Positions 25,671-33,546 of a stretch of DNA of 64,000 nucleotides are shown one piece after another (the stretch's first letter is position 1; each line of letters opens with the position of its first letter). The DNA comes from Elusimicrobiota bacterium (GTDB taxonomy: Bacteria; Elusimicrobiota; Elusimicrobia; UBA1565; UBA9628), in the NCBI GenBank assembly GCA_016218545.1, contig JACRDQ010000046.1, forward strand, positions 117,330 through 181,329, given 5' to 3'. The notes beneath the pieces were generated by a model. The model ran no database searches and was not told the origin of the DNA. It saw only the letters and a program-made list of their open reading frames with translations. The position numbers and the translations under genes are program-made.

Positions 25671-26362
25671 AACCCATCTTCGTCGCCGAGATCGGGATGA
25701 ACGCCGACGGCAACTTCGACATGAACTACGAGCTCATCCGCCAGGCGGCGTGGGCCGGGGCGGACGTCGCCAAGTTCCAGGTCGGCTGGCGCTGGGCCAA
25801 GGAGGAGATCAACTTCCTCGACGAGGAGCGTCTCCGCGCCCTCAAGAAATGGTGCTCCCAGTTCGGCGTGGAGTTCATGGCCTCCATCATCGTCCCCGAG
25901 GCCTGGGCGCTGGTCAAGAAGGTCGGCATGGACCGCTACAAGATCGCCTCCCGGACCGTGAAGGACTACCCGGACCTGTGCCGTGAGATCATCCGGGACG
26001 GCCGGGAGACCTTCGTCTCCCTGGGGATGTACGAGGGCAAGGACTTCCCCTTCCCGGAGCCCAACGTGCGGTACCTCTATTGCGTCTCGAAGTACCCGGC
26101 CCGTTACGAGGACCTGGCGGCCTTCCCCGCGGCCTTCGACAGATATTTCGGCTACTCCGACCATCTGATGGGCATCGAGGGCTGCCTCCTGGCCCTCTCC
26201 CGCGGCGCCCGCCTCGTCGAGAAGCACTTCACCCTGAACAAGACCTCGAAGGTCATCCGGGACCACTCCTTGAGCGCCACGCCCGAAGAGTTCCGCCAGC
26301 TCGTGCGGCTCGGCGGCGACGTCTACGCCCTCTCCGCGGCCCTGCGGGAGCGCAAGGCCTGA
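25667..26362 (+). CDS. Short NeuB-like synthase without SAF domain
   Basis: A 231-residue protein that covers only the TIM-barrel half of sialic acid synthases. Barrel motifs are present: AEIGMNADGN at residue 7, VAKFQVGWRW, YSDHLMGIEG, VEKHFTL, and DHSLSATPEEF. The C-terminal SAF domain, about 60 residues that complete the partner's active site in NeuB dimers, is missing. The gene stops cleanly 11 bp before the FkbH gene, so it does not look frameshifted. It may act on a smaller aldose, use a SAF domain from another protein, or be non-catalytic. PEP-dependent condensation is the family reaction. Confidence 0.82.
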   Translation: MKPIFVAEIGMNADGNFDMNYELIRQAAWAGADVAKFQVGWRWAKEEINFLDEERLRALKKWCSQFGVEFMASIIVPEAWALVKKVGMDRYKIASRTVKDYPDLCREIIRDGRETFVSLGMYEGKDFPFPEPNVRYLYCVSKYPARYEDLAAFPAAFDRYFGYSDHLMGIEGCLLALSRGARLVEKHFTLNKTSKVIRDHSLSATPEEFRQLVRLGGDVYALSAALRERKA

Positions 26363-26373
26363 GGGGCCCCGGC

Positions 26374-28155
26374 ATGATGCAGGACGCCCTCCAGGACCTG
26401 GCCGAGGGCAAGCGCCTCCTCTCTTCCGATGACGCGGGAGGCCGCCCGGAGAAGCGCTTCGCCATCCTCGGGAGCTTCACCCTGGACTATCTCCCCCCCT
26501 TCCTGGCCTGCGCCGCGGCCCGGTGCGGGTTCCTCGCCCGGGTCAGGCTGGCCGGCTTCAACCAGTGGCGGCAGGAGATCCTCGATCCCTCTTCGGGACT
26601 CTACGCCTTCGAGCCCGACGTCGTGGTGCTCTACGCCGCGGTCGAGGACGTCTTCTTGGACCTCTACCAGGGACCGGCCCCCCGCGAACGGCAGGAAGAG
26701 CGCGTGCGCGCCGAGCTCGAAGGCATGGCCTCCCTCATCGAGCGGGTGACCTCCGCGCTCCCGAAGGCCTCGGTCCACCTGGTGATCCCGCCGATCCTGC
26801 GCCTCCCCGGCGAAGCGGTCGCCGGAGCCCGCGAGCCGGCCAGGGGCCAGCGGGCGCTCGAGTCCTACCTGTCGGGCCTGCGGGGACTCTCCGGAGGCAG
26901 GGTGGTGGCCGTGGACTTCGACTGGCACGCGCGCTTCCATGGAGCCGGGAACCTCACCGACGACCGGCTCTGGTACATGGCGCGCATGCGGCTGGGCATG
27001 GAGGCGACCAGGACCCTGGCCGGCCTCATCGGCTACTACCTCGAGCTCGGCGCCCTGCCCCGCGCCAAGGCGGCGGTCGTGGACCTCGACAACACGCTCT
27101 GGGGCGGGGTCGCGGGGGAGGACGGCTGGGAGAGGCTCGAACTCGGGCCCGAGGGCGTCGGCCTGGCCTTCCAGGAGTTCCAGCGGGAGCTCGCGCGGCT
27201 CCGGGACGCGGGCGTCCTGCTGGCCATCTGCAGCAAGAACGACGAGGCCACGGCCTGGGAGGTCTTCGACAAGAACCGGGGCATGGCGCTCAAGCGGGAG
27301 GACTTCTCGGCCTGGAGGATCAACTGGCTCGACAAGTCGGAGAACCTCCGCTCCCTGGCGGCCGAACTCGGGCTGGGCGTGGAGAGCTTCGTCTTCCTCG
27401 ACGACGACCCGGTCCAGCGCGCCGGGGTGCGCGCCCAGGTCCCGGCCCTCGTGCCGGACCTCCCGGCCGATCCGGCGGCCAGGCCCCGCTTCCTCAGGGA
27501 GCTCAGGGCGTTCCACCGGCTCGCCCTCACGGAGGAGGACGCCGTCCGCTCCAAGCTCTACCGCGAGCGCGCCGAACGGGAGGCCCTCAAGAGCTCCTCG
27601 AAGACCCTGTCGGACTTCCTCTCCTCCCTCCGGCAGGAGGCCCTCATCGAGCGGCTCAAGCCGGCGACCCTCCAGCGCGCGGCCCAGCTCTGCCAGAAAA
27701 CCAACCAGTTCAACCTCACGACACGCCGCTACGGGGAGGCCGAGCTCTCGTCCATGCTGGCCGCCCCAGGCTTGCGGGCCTACACCCTCTCCCTGCGGGA
27801 CTCCTTCGGCGACAACGGCATCGTCGGTCTCGCGATCCTGCGCCTGAGCGGCGAGACCGCCGAGATCGACACCCTGCTCATGAGCTGCCGCGTGCTCGGC
27901 CGGACCGTGGAGCACGCCTTCGCCTCCTTCCTGGCCCGGGCCGCCGCGGCCTCGGGCGCCCGCTCCCTGCTGGGGCGGCACATCCCGACGGCGAAGAACG
28001 GCCAGACCCGGGACTTCTACGCCGAGGCCGGCTTCTCCCGCGAGGGAGAGCCGGGCCTGTTCCGGCTCGACCTCTCGGCCATTCCCCCGCCGCCGCCGGG
28101 GGTGTCGGTGAAAGACAAGGAAGGCGCGCCCTTCCCCTCAGGAGGAACATCATGA
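26374..28155 (+). CDS. FkbH-like HAD protein (glyceryl-ACP synthase type)
   Basis: A 593-residue protein of the FkbH family. Known members dephosphorylate 1,3-bisphosphoglycerate and load D-glycerate onto the phosphopantetheine arm of an acyl carrier protein. The HAD catalytic motif VVDLDNTLWGG is at about residues 233-243, with CSKND and FLDDDPVQR further on. The C-terminal 150 residues form a GNAT-like domain (SFGDNGIVGL). The N-terminal 200 residues resemble the SGNH-like part found in these proteins. It overlaps the ACP gene by 4 bp, which strongly supports loading of that ACP. Other hydroxyacids are possible. Confidence 0.88.
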   Translation: MMQDALQDLAEGKRLLSSDDAGGRPEKRFAILGSFTLDYLPPFLACAAARCGFLARVRLAGFNQWRQEILDPSSGLYAFEPDVVVLYAAVEDVFLDLYQGPAPRERQEERVRAELEGMASLIERVTSALPKASVHLVIPPILRLPGEAVAGAREPARGQRALESYLSGLRGLSGGRVVAVDFDWHARFHGAGNLTDDRLWYMARMRLGMEATRTLAGLIGYYLELGALPRAKAAVVDLDNTLWGGVAGEDGWERLELGPEGVGLAFQEFQRELARLRDAGVLLAICSKNDEATAWEVFDKNRGMALKREDFSAWRINWLDKSENLRSLAAELGLGVESFVFLDDDPVQRAGVRAQVPALVPDLPADPAARPRFLRELRAFHRLALTEEDAVRSKLYRERAEREALKSSSKTLSDFLSSLRQEALIERLKPATLQRAAQLCQKTNQFNLTTRRYGEAELSSMLAAPGLRAYTLSLRDSFGDNGIVGLAILRLSGETAEIDTLLMSCRVLGRTVEHAFASFLARAAAASGARSLLGRHIPTAKNGQTRDFYAEAGFSREGEPGLFRLDLSAIPPPPPGVSVKDKEGAPFPSGGTS

Positions 28156-28406
28156 TGAGGGCCCGACTCAAGGAGATCATGGCCGGCGTCTTCCAGACCG
28201 CTGCGGCCGACATCCCGGATGACGCGCGGCTCGGGAGCGTCCCCGGGTGGGACTCCCTGGGCCACATCACGCTCATGATGGCCATCGAGGCCGAATGGAA
28301 CGTCTCGCTCACCGCGGACGCCATGCAGAACGCCTTGACCCTCCCGGCGGTCGAGGACTTCATCGCCGACGCCCTGAAGGCCAAGGGACCCAAGGACCGC
28401 CCATGA
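28152..28406 (+). CDS. Acyl carrier protein (operon 1)
   Basis: An 84-residue carrier protein with the phosphopantetheine serine in GWDSLGH near residue 35 and an acidic four-helix pattern. AGGAGGA before the ATG and 4-bp overlaps with FkbH and MaoC-SDR place it in the middle of a single translation unit. It should carry the acyl group made by the FkbH, dehydratase and reductase enzymes. It is too specialised in context to be the fatty-acid ACP. Confidence 0.9.
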   Translation: MMRARLKEIMAGVFQTAAADIPDDARLGSVPGWDSLGHITLMMAIEAEWNVSLTADAMQNALTLPAVEDFIADALKAKGPKDRP

Positions 28407-29662
28407 CCAACCCATCGCCGGAGATCCCAGCGGGCCGGACCTTCGCCCGGCTCAAGGAGGGCGACGAGTACGTCCGCCGCTTCACCGTCACCGCCGATGA
28501 CGTGGAGGGCTTCCGGAAGCTCTCCGGCGACGTCAACCCCCTCCACCTCGATCCCGCCTTCGCCCGCGAGCTCGGCTACAAGGACCGGGTGGTCTACGGC
28601 GCCCTGGCCATGGCCTACATCTCCCGCGTCATCGGCGTCGATTTCCCCGGCCCCGGGACCGTCTGGCTCTCGCAGAGCATCCGTTTCGAGGCCCCCGTCT
28701 ACATCGGCGACACCCTGGCGGTCAAGGTCAAGGTCCTGCGCAAGGCCGAACCCCTCCGGGCCATGACCCTGGCGGTCGAGGTCGTCAAGGAGTCCGACGG
28801 CGGAAGGAAGGCCGCCGCCGGGCAAGCGGAAGTCTCGCTGGCCGCGGCTCCCCGCGAAGGCGCCGTCGCGGCCGCCGGGGAGGCGGTCCTGAGCCTGCCC
28901 GCGCTCAGGCAGGCCGCGCCCGGAGACGCCGTGGCCGTGGTGACGGGAGGCGGGCGCGGCATCGGCGCCGCCATCGCCGAGGCCCTGGGCCGGCGGGGCT
29001 TGGCCGTCGTGGTCAACTATCTCTCCAACGCGGCCGCCGCCGAGGAGACCGTGCGCCGCATCGCCCAGGGCGGGGTCAAGGCGGTCTCCTGCCGGGCGGA
29101 CGTAGCCGCGCCCGAAGGAGCCCGGGCGCTCTTCGAAGCCGCGCTCAGCGCCTTCGGCCGGGTGGACGTCCTGGTCAACAACGCGGGCCCCGCGGTCGAG
29201 CGCCGCGAGGCGCTGGAGACGCGCGTCTCGGACCTCAGGAAGAACTTCGACGCCTACGTCTGCGCCGCTTTCGAGCTCTCCCGGCTGGCCGCGCCCGGGA
29301 TGAGGGAGCGGTCGTACGGCCGCATCATCAACGTGCTGAGCTCCGCGGTGCTCGGGACCTCCCCGGCCGGCTGGACCGCCTACGTCACGGCCAAGCACGC
29401 CCTCCTGGGGCTCTCGCGCTGCCTCGCCCAGGAGCTGGGCCCCTGGGGGATCACCTGCAACACGGTCTCTCCCTCCCTCGTCCCCACCGGCCAGTGGTCC
29501 AGCCTCACCGAGAACCAGCTCCGGGCCATGGCCCTGCGCAACCCGACGCGGCGGCTGACGGCCGCCCGCGACGTGGCCGAGACCGTCGCCTTCCTGGCGA
29601 GCCCCGAGGCCCAGCACGTCAACGGGGCGGACATCCCGGTGACCGGCGGAGAGGCGATGTGA
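28403..29662 (+). CDS. MaoC-like dehydratase fused to a 3-oxoacyl-ACP reductase (SDR)
   Basis: A 419-residue fusion. Residues 15-155 are a hot-dog MaoC/(R)-hydratase domain with the catalytic Asp-His pair in SGDVNPLHLD. Residues 172-419 are a FabG-like short-chain reductase with TGGGRGIG, NNAG, a catalytic Ser in NVLSSAVLG, and the YVTAK Tyr-Lys pair. Together they would interconvert 3-oxo-, 3-hydroxy- and 2-enoyl-acyl groups on the neighbouring ACP. 3-Hydroxyacyl substituents are common on bacterial amino sugars. The gene overlaps its neighbours by 4 bp. The direction of reaction is not known. Confidence 0.87.
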   Translation: MTNPSPEIPAGRTFARLKEGDEYVRRFTVTADDVEGFRKLSGDVNPLHLDPAFARELGYKDRVVYGALAMAYISRVIGVDFPGPGTVWLSQSIRFEAPVYIGDTLAVKVKVLRKAEPLRAMTLAVEVVKESDGGRKAAAGQAEVSLAAAPREGAVAAAGEAVLSLPALRQAAPGDAVAVVTGGGRGIGAAIAEALGRRGLAVVVNYLSNAAAAEETVRRIAQGGVKAVSCRADVAAPEGARALFEAALSAFGRVDVLVNNAGPAVERREALETRVSDLRKNFDAYVCAAFELSRLAAPGMRERSYGRIINVLSSAVLGTSPAGWTAYVTAKHALLGLSRCLAQELGPWGITCNTVSPSLVPTGQWSSLTENQLRAMALRNPTRRLTAARDVAETVAFLASPEAQHVNGADIPVTGGEAM

Positions 29663-30447
29663 GGCGATTCTCCCCCGCCGACCTCCGGGACGTCCTCAAG
29701 GAGGCGGGCATCCGGCCGGGCCATACCGTCCTCATCCACAGCCACCTTCCGGCCTTCGGCCTCTTCGAGGGCGGCCCCGCGGCGCTGATCGCGACGCTGG
29801 CCGAGGCCGTGGGGGCCCAGGGGACGCTCGTCATGCCCAGCTTCACCATGAGCTTCCCCAAGACCAGGTTCTGGGAGCTGGAGACGACCCCGTCCGAGAC
29901 GGGCGTCCTCACCGAGGCCTTCCGGAAGACCCCGGGCGTCCTGCGCAGCCTGCACCCTATCCACTCGGTGGCGGCCATGGGCGCCGGCGCGGCCGAGCTC
30001 GCCGGCAGCTGGTGCGCGAGTTCCTTCGGGCCGGGCTCCGCCTTCGAGAAGCTCTACGACCGGGACGCATGGCTGCTCTGCGCCGGCGTGGGAGCGGAAC
30101 GCCTCACCTTCGTCCATTACGTGGAGGAGCGCGAGCAGGTCCCCTACCGGGCCCGCAAGAGCTTCCCAGGCACGGTCCGGCGAGGGGGCGCGGTCGACCC
30201 CCGGTTGTACTCCATGTACGCGCGGGACCTCCGCTTCAAGGTCGACATCGGCCGCTTCCCGGAGATCCTGGCCGGCCTCGGGCTCGGCAGGACCCTGCCC
30301 CTGCCCTACGGGTCCCTCCACGCCTGGCGGGCGCGCCAGCTCTTCGCCGCCGTCCAGGGGCTCCTGCGCGAGGACCCCGGCGCCCTGCTGGCGCCCGGAG
30401 CCCCGCTCCACGCACTCCAATCAGGGGAGATCTCCTGCACGCCATGA
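29659..30447 (+). CDS. AAC(3)-family N-acyltransferase
   Basis: A 262-residue protein with a GTG start overlapping the previous stop. It matches the aminoglycoside 3-N-acetyltransferase fold: VLIHSHLPAFG near the start, PSFTMSF, SLHPIHSV and the catalytic-region FVHYVEEREQVPYR. Members in polysaccharide loci are expected to acylate amino sugars rather than antibiotics. Next to an ACP, the donor is likely an acyl-ACP. It pairs with the DUF4910 gene downstream (4-bp overlap), and the same pair is fused in the protein at 42042. Confidence 0.85.
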   Translation: MRRFSPADLRDVLKEAGIRPGHTVLIHSHLPAFGLFEGGPAALIATLAEAVGAQGTLVMPSFTMSFPKTRFWELETTPSETGVLTEAFRKTPGVLRSLHPIHSVAAMGAGAAELAGSWCASSFGPGSAFEKLYDRDAWLLCAGVGAERLTFVHYVEEREQVPYRARKSFPGTVRRGGAVDPRLYSMYARDLRFKVDIGRFPEILAGLGLGRTLPLPYGSLHAWRARQLFAAVQGLLREDPGALLAPGAPLHALQSGEISCTP

Positions 30448-31766
30448 TCAAAGACATCGTCGCTGAAATCTATCCCCTCGACCGGACCCTGGTCTCCGAA
30501 GGCCTCGACCGGTCCCTCGAGGTCCTGGGCAGGCGCATGCCGCCCGGGTCTTCCTACAGGATCGAGGAATTCCCCGCTGGCAAGGACTACTGGACCTGGA
30601 CCGCTCCCAAGCGTTATTCGGTGCGTGAGGCCTACCTCGAGGTCGTGGGAGGCGGCCGGGTCGTGGACTTCAAGGACGATCCCCTGCACCTGGTCTCCTA
30701 CTCGGTGCCCGTGGACGCGGTCCTCTCCTGGGAGGAGCTCGCCGGCCACCTCCACTACAGCGCCAAGCGCCCCGCCGCGGTCCCGTGGGTCTTCAAGTAC
30801 TATGACGCGGCCTGGGGCTTCTGCCTCTCGAAGGACGCCTACGACCGCCTCCCCCGCGACAAGAAGTACCGGGCCGTCATCCGCTCGGAATTCGCGGACG
30901 GCCCGGGGCTGAAGGTGGGCGTGGGCCTGGTCCATCCCGAGGGAGGCCCGAACCCCGAGGCAGGGGAGATCCTCGTGAGCGCCCACATCTGCCACCCCCG
31001 CCAAGCCAACGACAACGCCAGCGCGGTCGGCGTGGGCGCGGCCGTGGCCGCCGGCCTCGCCGCCCGGCCCCTCCCCCGGGGGAGCGCCTCCGTGCGCTTC
31101 CTGTTCCAGCCGGAGACGGTCGGCAGCGTCTGCTACCTCGCCTCCCACGAGGAGCTCATCGGCCGCACGCGGGCGGCCGTCATCCTGGAATCCATCGGCA
31201 ACCGCAACACCCTCGCGGTCCAGCGCTCCTGGCAGGGCGCGACCCATATCGACCGCGTCAGCGCCGCGGTCCTGGACCGTAAGGCGCCCGACCACCGGTC
31301 ACTCCCGGCCTGGGCCATGTTCAGCGCGGACGAGAAGGTCATCAACGGGCCCGGCGTCGGAGTCCCCTCCGTCATGTTCACGCGCTATCCCTACGAGGAG
31401 TACCATACCACCGACGACGACATGGACGTGATCCACGAGGACATGCTGCAGGAGGCCGCGGACGTGGTCGAGGAGACCGTCCGGATCGCCGCGTCCGACT
31501 ACGTCCCGGCCAGGCTCTTCAAGGGCCCCGTGCACCTCTCCAAGCACGGCCTCTGGGCCGACTACCGGCAGGACCGCGAGGCGAGCCTCGCGGTGCAGAA
31601 GGCGATGCTCTACTTCGAAGGGCGCCACACCGTCTTCGACATCGCCGAGGCGCTCGGCATGGACTACTGGGCCATGCGCGGGATCGTCGAGTCCTATCGG
31701 GCCAAAGGGCTCGTCGAGGCCCTCCCCGTCCCGGCCAGGCCGCAAGACCCCGCACATTTCCTATAA
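30444..31766 (+). CDS. DUF4910/DUF2172 aminopeptidase-fold protein with winged helix
   Basis: A 440-residue protein of a family with a zinc-aminopeptidase-like (M28-type) core, an inserted DUF2172 domain and a C-terminal winged helix. Likely metal or catalytic residues are all visible: HICHPRQANDN near residue 180, PETVGS, and EEYHTTDDD near residue 315. The last 70 residues (SKHGLWADYR to the end) form the winged helix. It is last in the eight-gene operon. Family members occur in glycan loci next to acyltransferases, with no proven substrate; amide hydrolysis on an acyl-amino sugar is an inference. Confidence 0.85.
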   Translation: MIKDIVAEIYPLDRTLVSEGLDRSLEVLGRRMPPGSSYRIEEFPAGKDYWTWTAPKRYSVREAYLEVVGGGRVVDFKDDPLHLVSYSVPVDAVLSWEELAGHLHYSAKRPAAVPWVFKYYDAAWGFCLSKDAYDRLPRDKKYRAVIRSEFADGPGLKVGVGLVHPEGGPNPEAGEILVSAHICHPRQANDNASAVGVGAAVAAGLAARPLPRGSASVRFLFQPETVGSVCYLASHEELIGRTRAAVILESIGNRNTLAVQRSWQGATHIDRVSAAVLDRKAPDHRSLPAWAMFSADEKVINGPGVGVPSVMFTRYPYEEYHTTDDDMDVIHEDMLQEAADVVEETVRIAASDYVPARLFKGPVHLSKHGLWADYRQDREASLAVQKAMLYFEGRHTVFDIAEALGMDYWAMRGIVESYRAKGLVEALPVPARPQDPAHFL

Positions 31767-31767
31767 T
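31762..31767 (+). promoter_or_regulatory. -10 box TATAAT for the small-protein gene
   Basis: A perfect TATAAT overlaps the stop codon region of the DUF4910 gene. The predicted leader of about 42 nt contains the hairpin at 31778-31804 and a strong ribosome site. Confidence 0.5.
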
Positions 31768-31777
31768 CCTCCCGTCC

Positions 31778-31804
31778 TCCTTCCCCGCGCGGGACAGGGA
31801 AGGA
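31778..31804 (+). promoter_or_regulatory. Leader hairpin just before a strong RBS
   Basis: TCCTTCCC and GGGAAGGA pair perfectly over 8 bp around an 11-nt loop, ending one base before AGGAGG (31806-31811). It could be the terminator of the upstream operon or a leader structure that affects translation of the small protein. It has no T-run. Confidence 0.35.
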
Positions 31805-31815
31805 CAGGAGGAAGA

Positions 31816-32079
31816 ATGGCGTCGACACATATCTCCGACCACCAGCGTCGGACACGACGGATCTACCACGCGCAGCACGAGCGGATCGTGGCCGACGGCG
31901 AGGCGTTCTCCCGCATCCGGAGGATGTACGACAAGAAGACGCTGGGACTTCCCGAGACCTGGTTCAAGGGCAAAGACGTCAGGAAGTTCTTCGCCCCCCT
32001 CCACTACGACAGGGATTCCAAGCTCTCCAAGATCCTGTACGGCGAGGGGTACGTGCAGTACGTCGGCAGGAAACGCTGA
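31816..32079 (+). CDS. Small basic protein, unknown; resembles a truncated methyltransferase start
   Basis: An 87-residue basic protein with its own TATAAT box and AGGAGG site, so it is likely expressed. I do not recognise a family. Residues 30-55 (FSRIRRMYDKK and LPETWFKGKDV) read like the segment that precedes motif I in class I methyltransferases, but the expected LDxGCG does not follow. The last 35 residues differ. It may be a remnant of a methyltransferase whose middle was deleted, or a genuine small protein. It lies 2 bp before the next gene. Confidence 0.6.
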   Translation: MASTHISDHQRRTRRIYHAQHERIVADGEAFSRIRRMYDKKTLGLPETWFKGKDVRKFFAPLHYDRDSKLSKILYGEGYVQYVGRKR

Positions 32080-32081
32080 CC

Positions 32082-33533
32082 GTGGCGGACGACGCTCCCG
32101 GCGCCGGGGAACCGCCGTTCATCGCGGATGCCCGAGCGTTCGCCCGGCGCCACCGGAGCCACCCCGCCTTCGTAATCCTCGGCTGGTTCGTGGGAGCGAG
32201 CCCGGAGGAAGCGGACGTCCTCATCCAGCACCTCTACTGCGCCGGACTGCCGTCCAACACGATCCAGATCGATGAGAGCCCGGCCCGGACCGTCGCCGGC
32301 CTGGCTCTCCTGCCGTTGTATTACCTGGCGACGAAGAAGTGGTGGTGGAGGCCGGCGGCCCGGACCGACTGCAACGTCGAGACCATCGACCCGGCCTTCT
32401 TCAACAGGGGCTTCTCGCGCCTGTATCCCCTCCTGCGGGGGAGCAGGAGGCTGACCCCCCGCGAGGGGGGCGATTTCGGAGGGGAGGAGAAGACCCTTCC
32501 CTGCCTCTCGTCCGTCCTCCTTCAGGACCTCCTGCGCCTGGCGGTCGTCCTTCCCGCGTGGATCCCCGCCTTGGCCCTCCTCTCCTGGCGGACCGGCCTG
32601 AACTTCCTGCGGACCTGCCGCCAGGCCGTCGCGGTCTATCTCTGCTATTCGGGCTATTTCCGGAGATTCCCGTGCCGCCGCTTCGTCACGTTCGACGACA
32701 TGCCGAACCACCCGTGCCGGCAGCTGGCGTTCAAGCGGCACGGCGGAGAGGAACAGGTCTCCATCCAGAACGGAGAACGCGGACTGCTCCCTCAGTGCGC
32801 TTTCGGCATGGTCGACCACTACTGCGTCTTCGGGCCCGCCCATGTCGGCATGATGCGCTCCATCGGCACCCGGGCGGCGGTGATCGAGCCTGTCGGCGCG
32901 CTCTGGCTGAACGCGTGGCGGGACGAGTACCTCCGGGAGACCGCGGAGGGGATGCCTCCTCCGCGCTACGACATCATCTTCATCGACCAGGGCGCCTGGC
33001 CCCACAACGGCGTTCCCAAGTACTTCGACGACGCGCTCCTCGAGCTTCTCGACAACCTCGCCGAGTTCGGCCGCAGGCATCCGACCGTCGGCCTCTTCTA
33101 CCAGCTCAGACCCTATGGGACCTCGGGCACGGAGCATCGGGCCGCCGTGCTCCGGCGCCTGCAGACGCGCTACCAGGGGGTCTTCACGGTCCTGGAGAAC
33201 GACGGCAAAGGGCAGAGCTACGGGAACATCCTGAGGGCGAAGCTCGTCGTGACGTTCGAGTCGTCCCTGGGCTTCGAGTCCCTGATGATGGGCAAGAAGG
33301 CGCTCTTCGTCAACTACTCCGGCAACCCTGGCGAGACCGCCTGTCCGGACTCCCGCTTCCAGATCGAGGACGAGAGCGCCGACTATCCGAGCTTCGAAGC
33401 GAAGGTCTCCGGCCTGCTCGCCGCAGAGCTCCGGGAGGTCCCCCAGGCAGCTCGCGACCGCTGCGGCTTCTTCGATGGCAGGACGCAGGAACGTGTCGCC
33501 GAGTCCATCGCACGGGCCCGAGCTCCACTATAG
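32082..33533 (+). CDS. Surface-carbohydrate biosynthesis transferase, GT-B-like
   Basis: A 483-residue protein with a GTG start. Its second half has the layout of capsule and teichoic-type transferases: a strand with DIIFIDQGAWPHNG, LFYQLRPYGTSG, and a late VTFESSLGFESLMMGKKAL loop that mirrors the sugar-nucleotide site of GT-B enzymes. A hydrophobic stretch near residues 145-190 may attach it to the membrane. It resembles the proteins called surface carbohydrate biosynthesis proteins in Leptospira O-antigen loci. Reaction unknown. It lies directly upstream of a LIC12162-type gene. Confidence 0.6.
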   Translation: MADDAPGAGEPPFIADARAFARRHRSHPAFVILGWFVGASPEEADVLIQHLYCAGLPSNTIQIDESPARTVAGLALLPLYYLATKKWWWRPAARTDCNVETIDPAFFNRGFSRLYPLLRGSRRLTPREGGDFGGEEKTLPCLSSVLLQDLLRLAVVLPAWIPALALLSWRTGLNFLRTCRQAVAVYLCYSGYFRRFPCRRFVTFDDMPNHPCRQLAFKRHGGEEQVSIQNGERGLLPQCAFGMVDHYCVFGPAHVGMMRSIGTRAAVIEPVGALWLNAWRDEYLRETAEGMPPPRYDIIFIDQGAWPHNGVPKYFDDALLELLDNLAEFGRRHPTVGLFYQLRPYGTSGTEHRAAVLRRLQTRYQGVFTVLENDGKGQSYGNILRAKLVVTFESSLGFESLMMGKKALFVNYSGNPGETACPDSRFQIEDESADYPSFEAKVSGLLAAELREVPQAARDRCGFFDGRTQERVAESIARARAPL

Positions 33534-33539
33534 TAGAAT
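33534..33539 (+). promoter_or_regulatory. -10 box TAGAAT, leaderless
   Basis: TAGAAT overlaps the stop codon region of the previous gene and ends 8 bp before the ATG at 33547, so the transcript should start at or one base before the start codon. Confidence 0.5.
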
Positions 33540-33546
33540 ACCCGGC

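Noticed and set aside
29659..30447. Aminoglycoside resistance gene
   Set aside because: The AAC(3) fold is clear, but the place between an ACP operon and a DUF4910 gene and the repeated fusion partner point to glycan acylation, not resistance.
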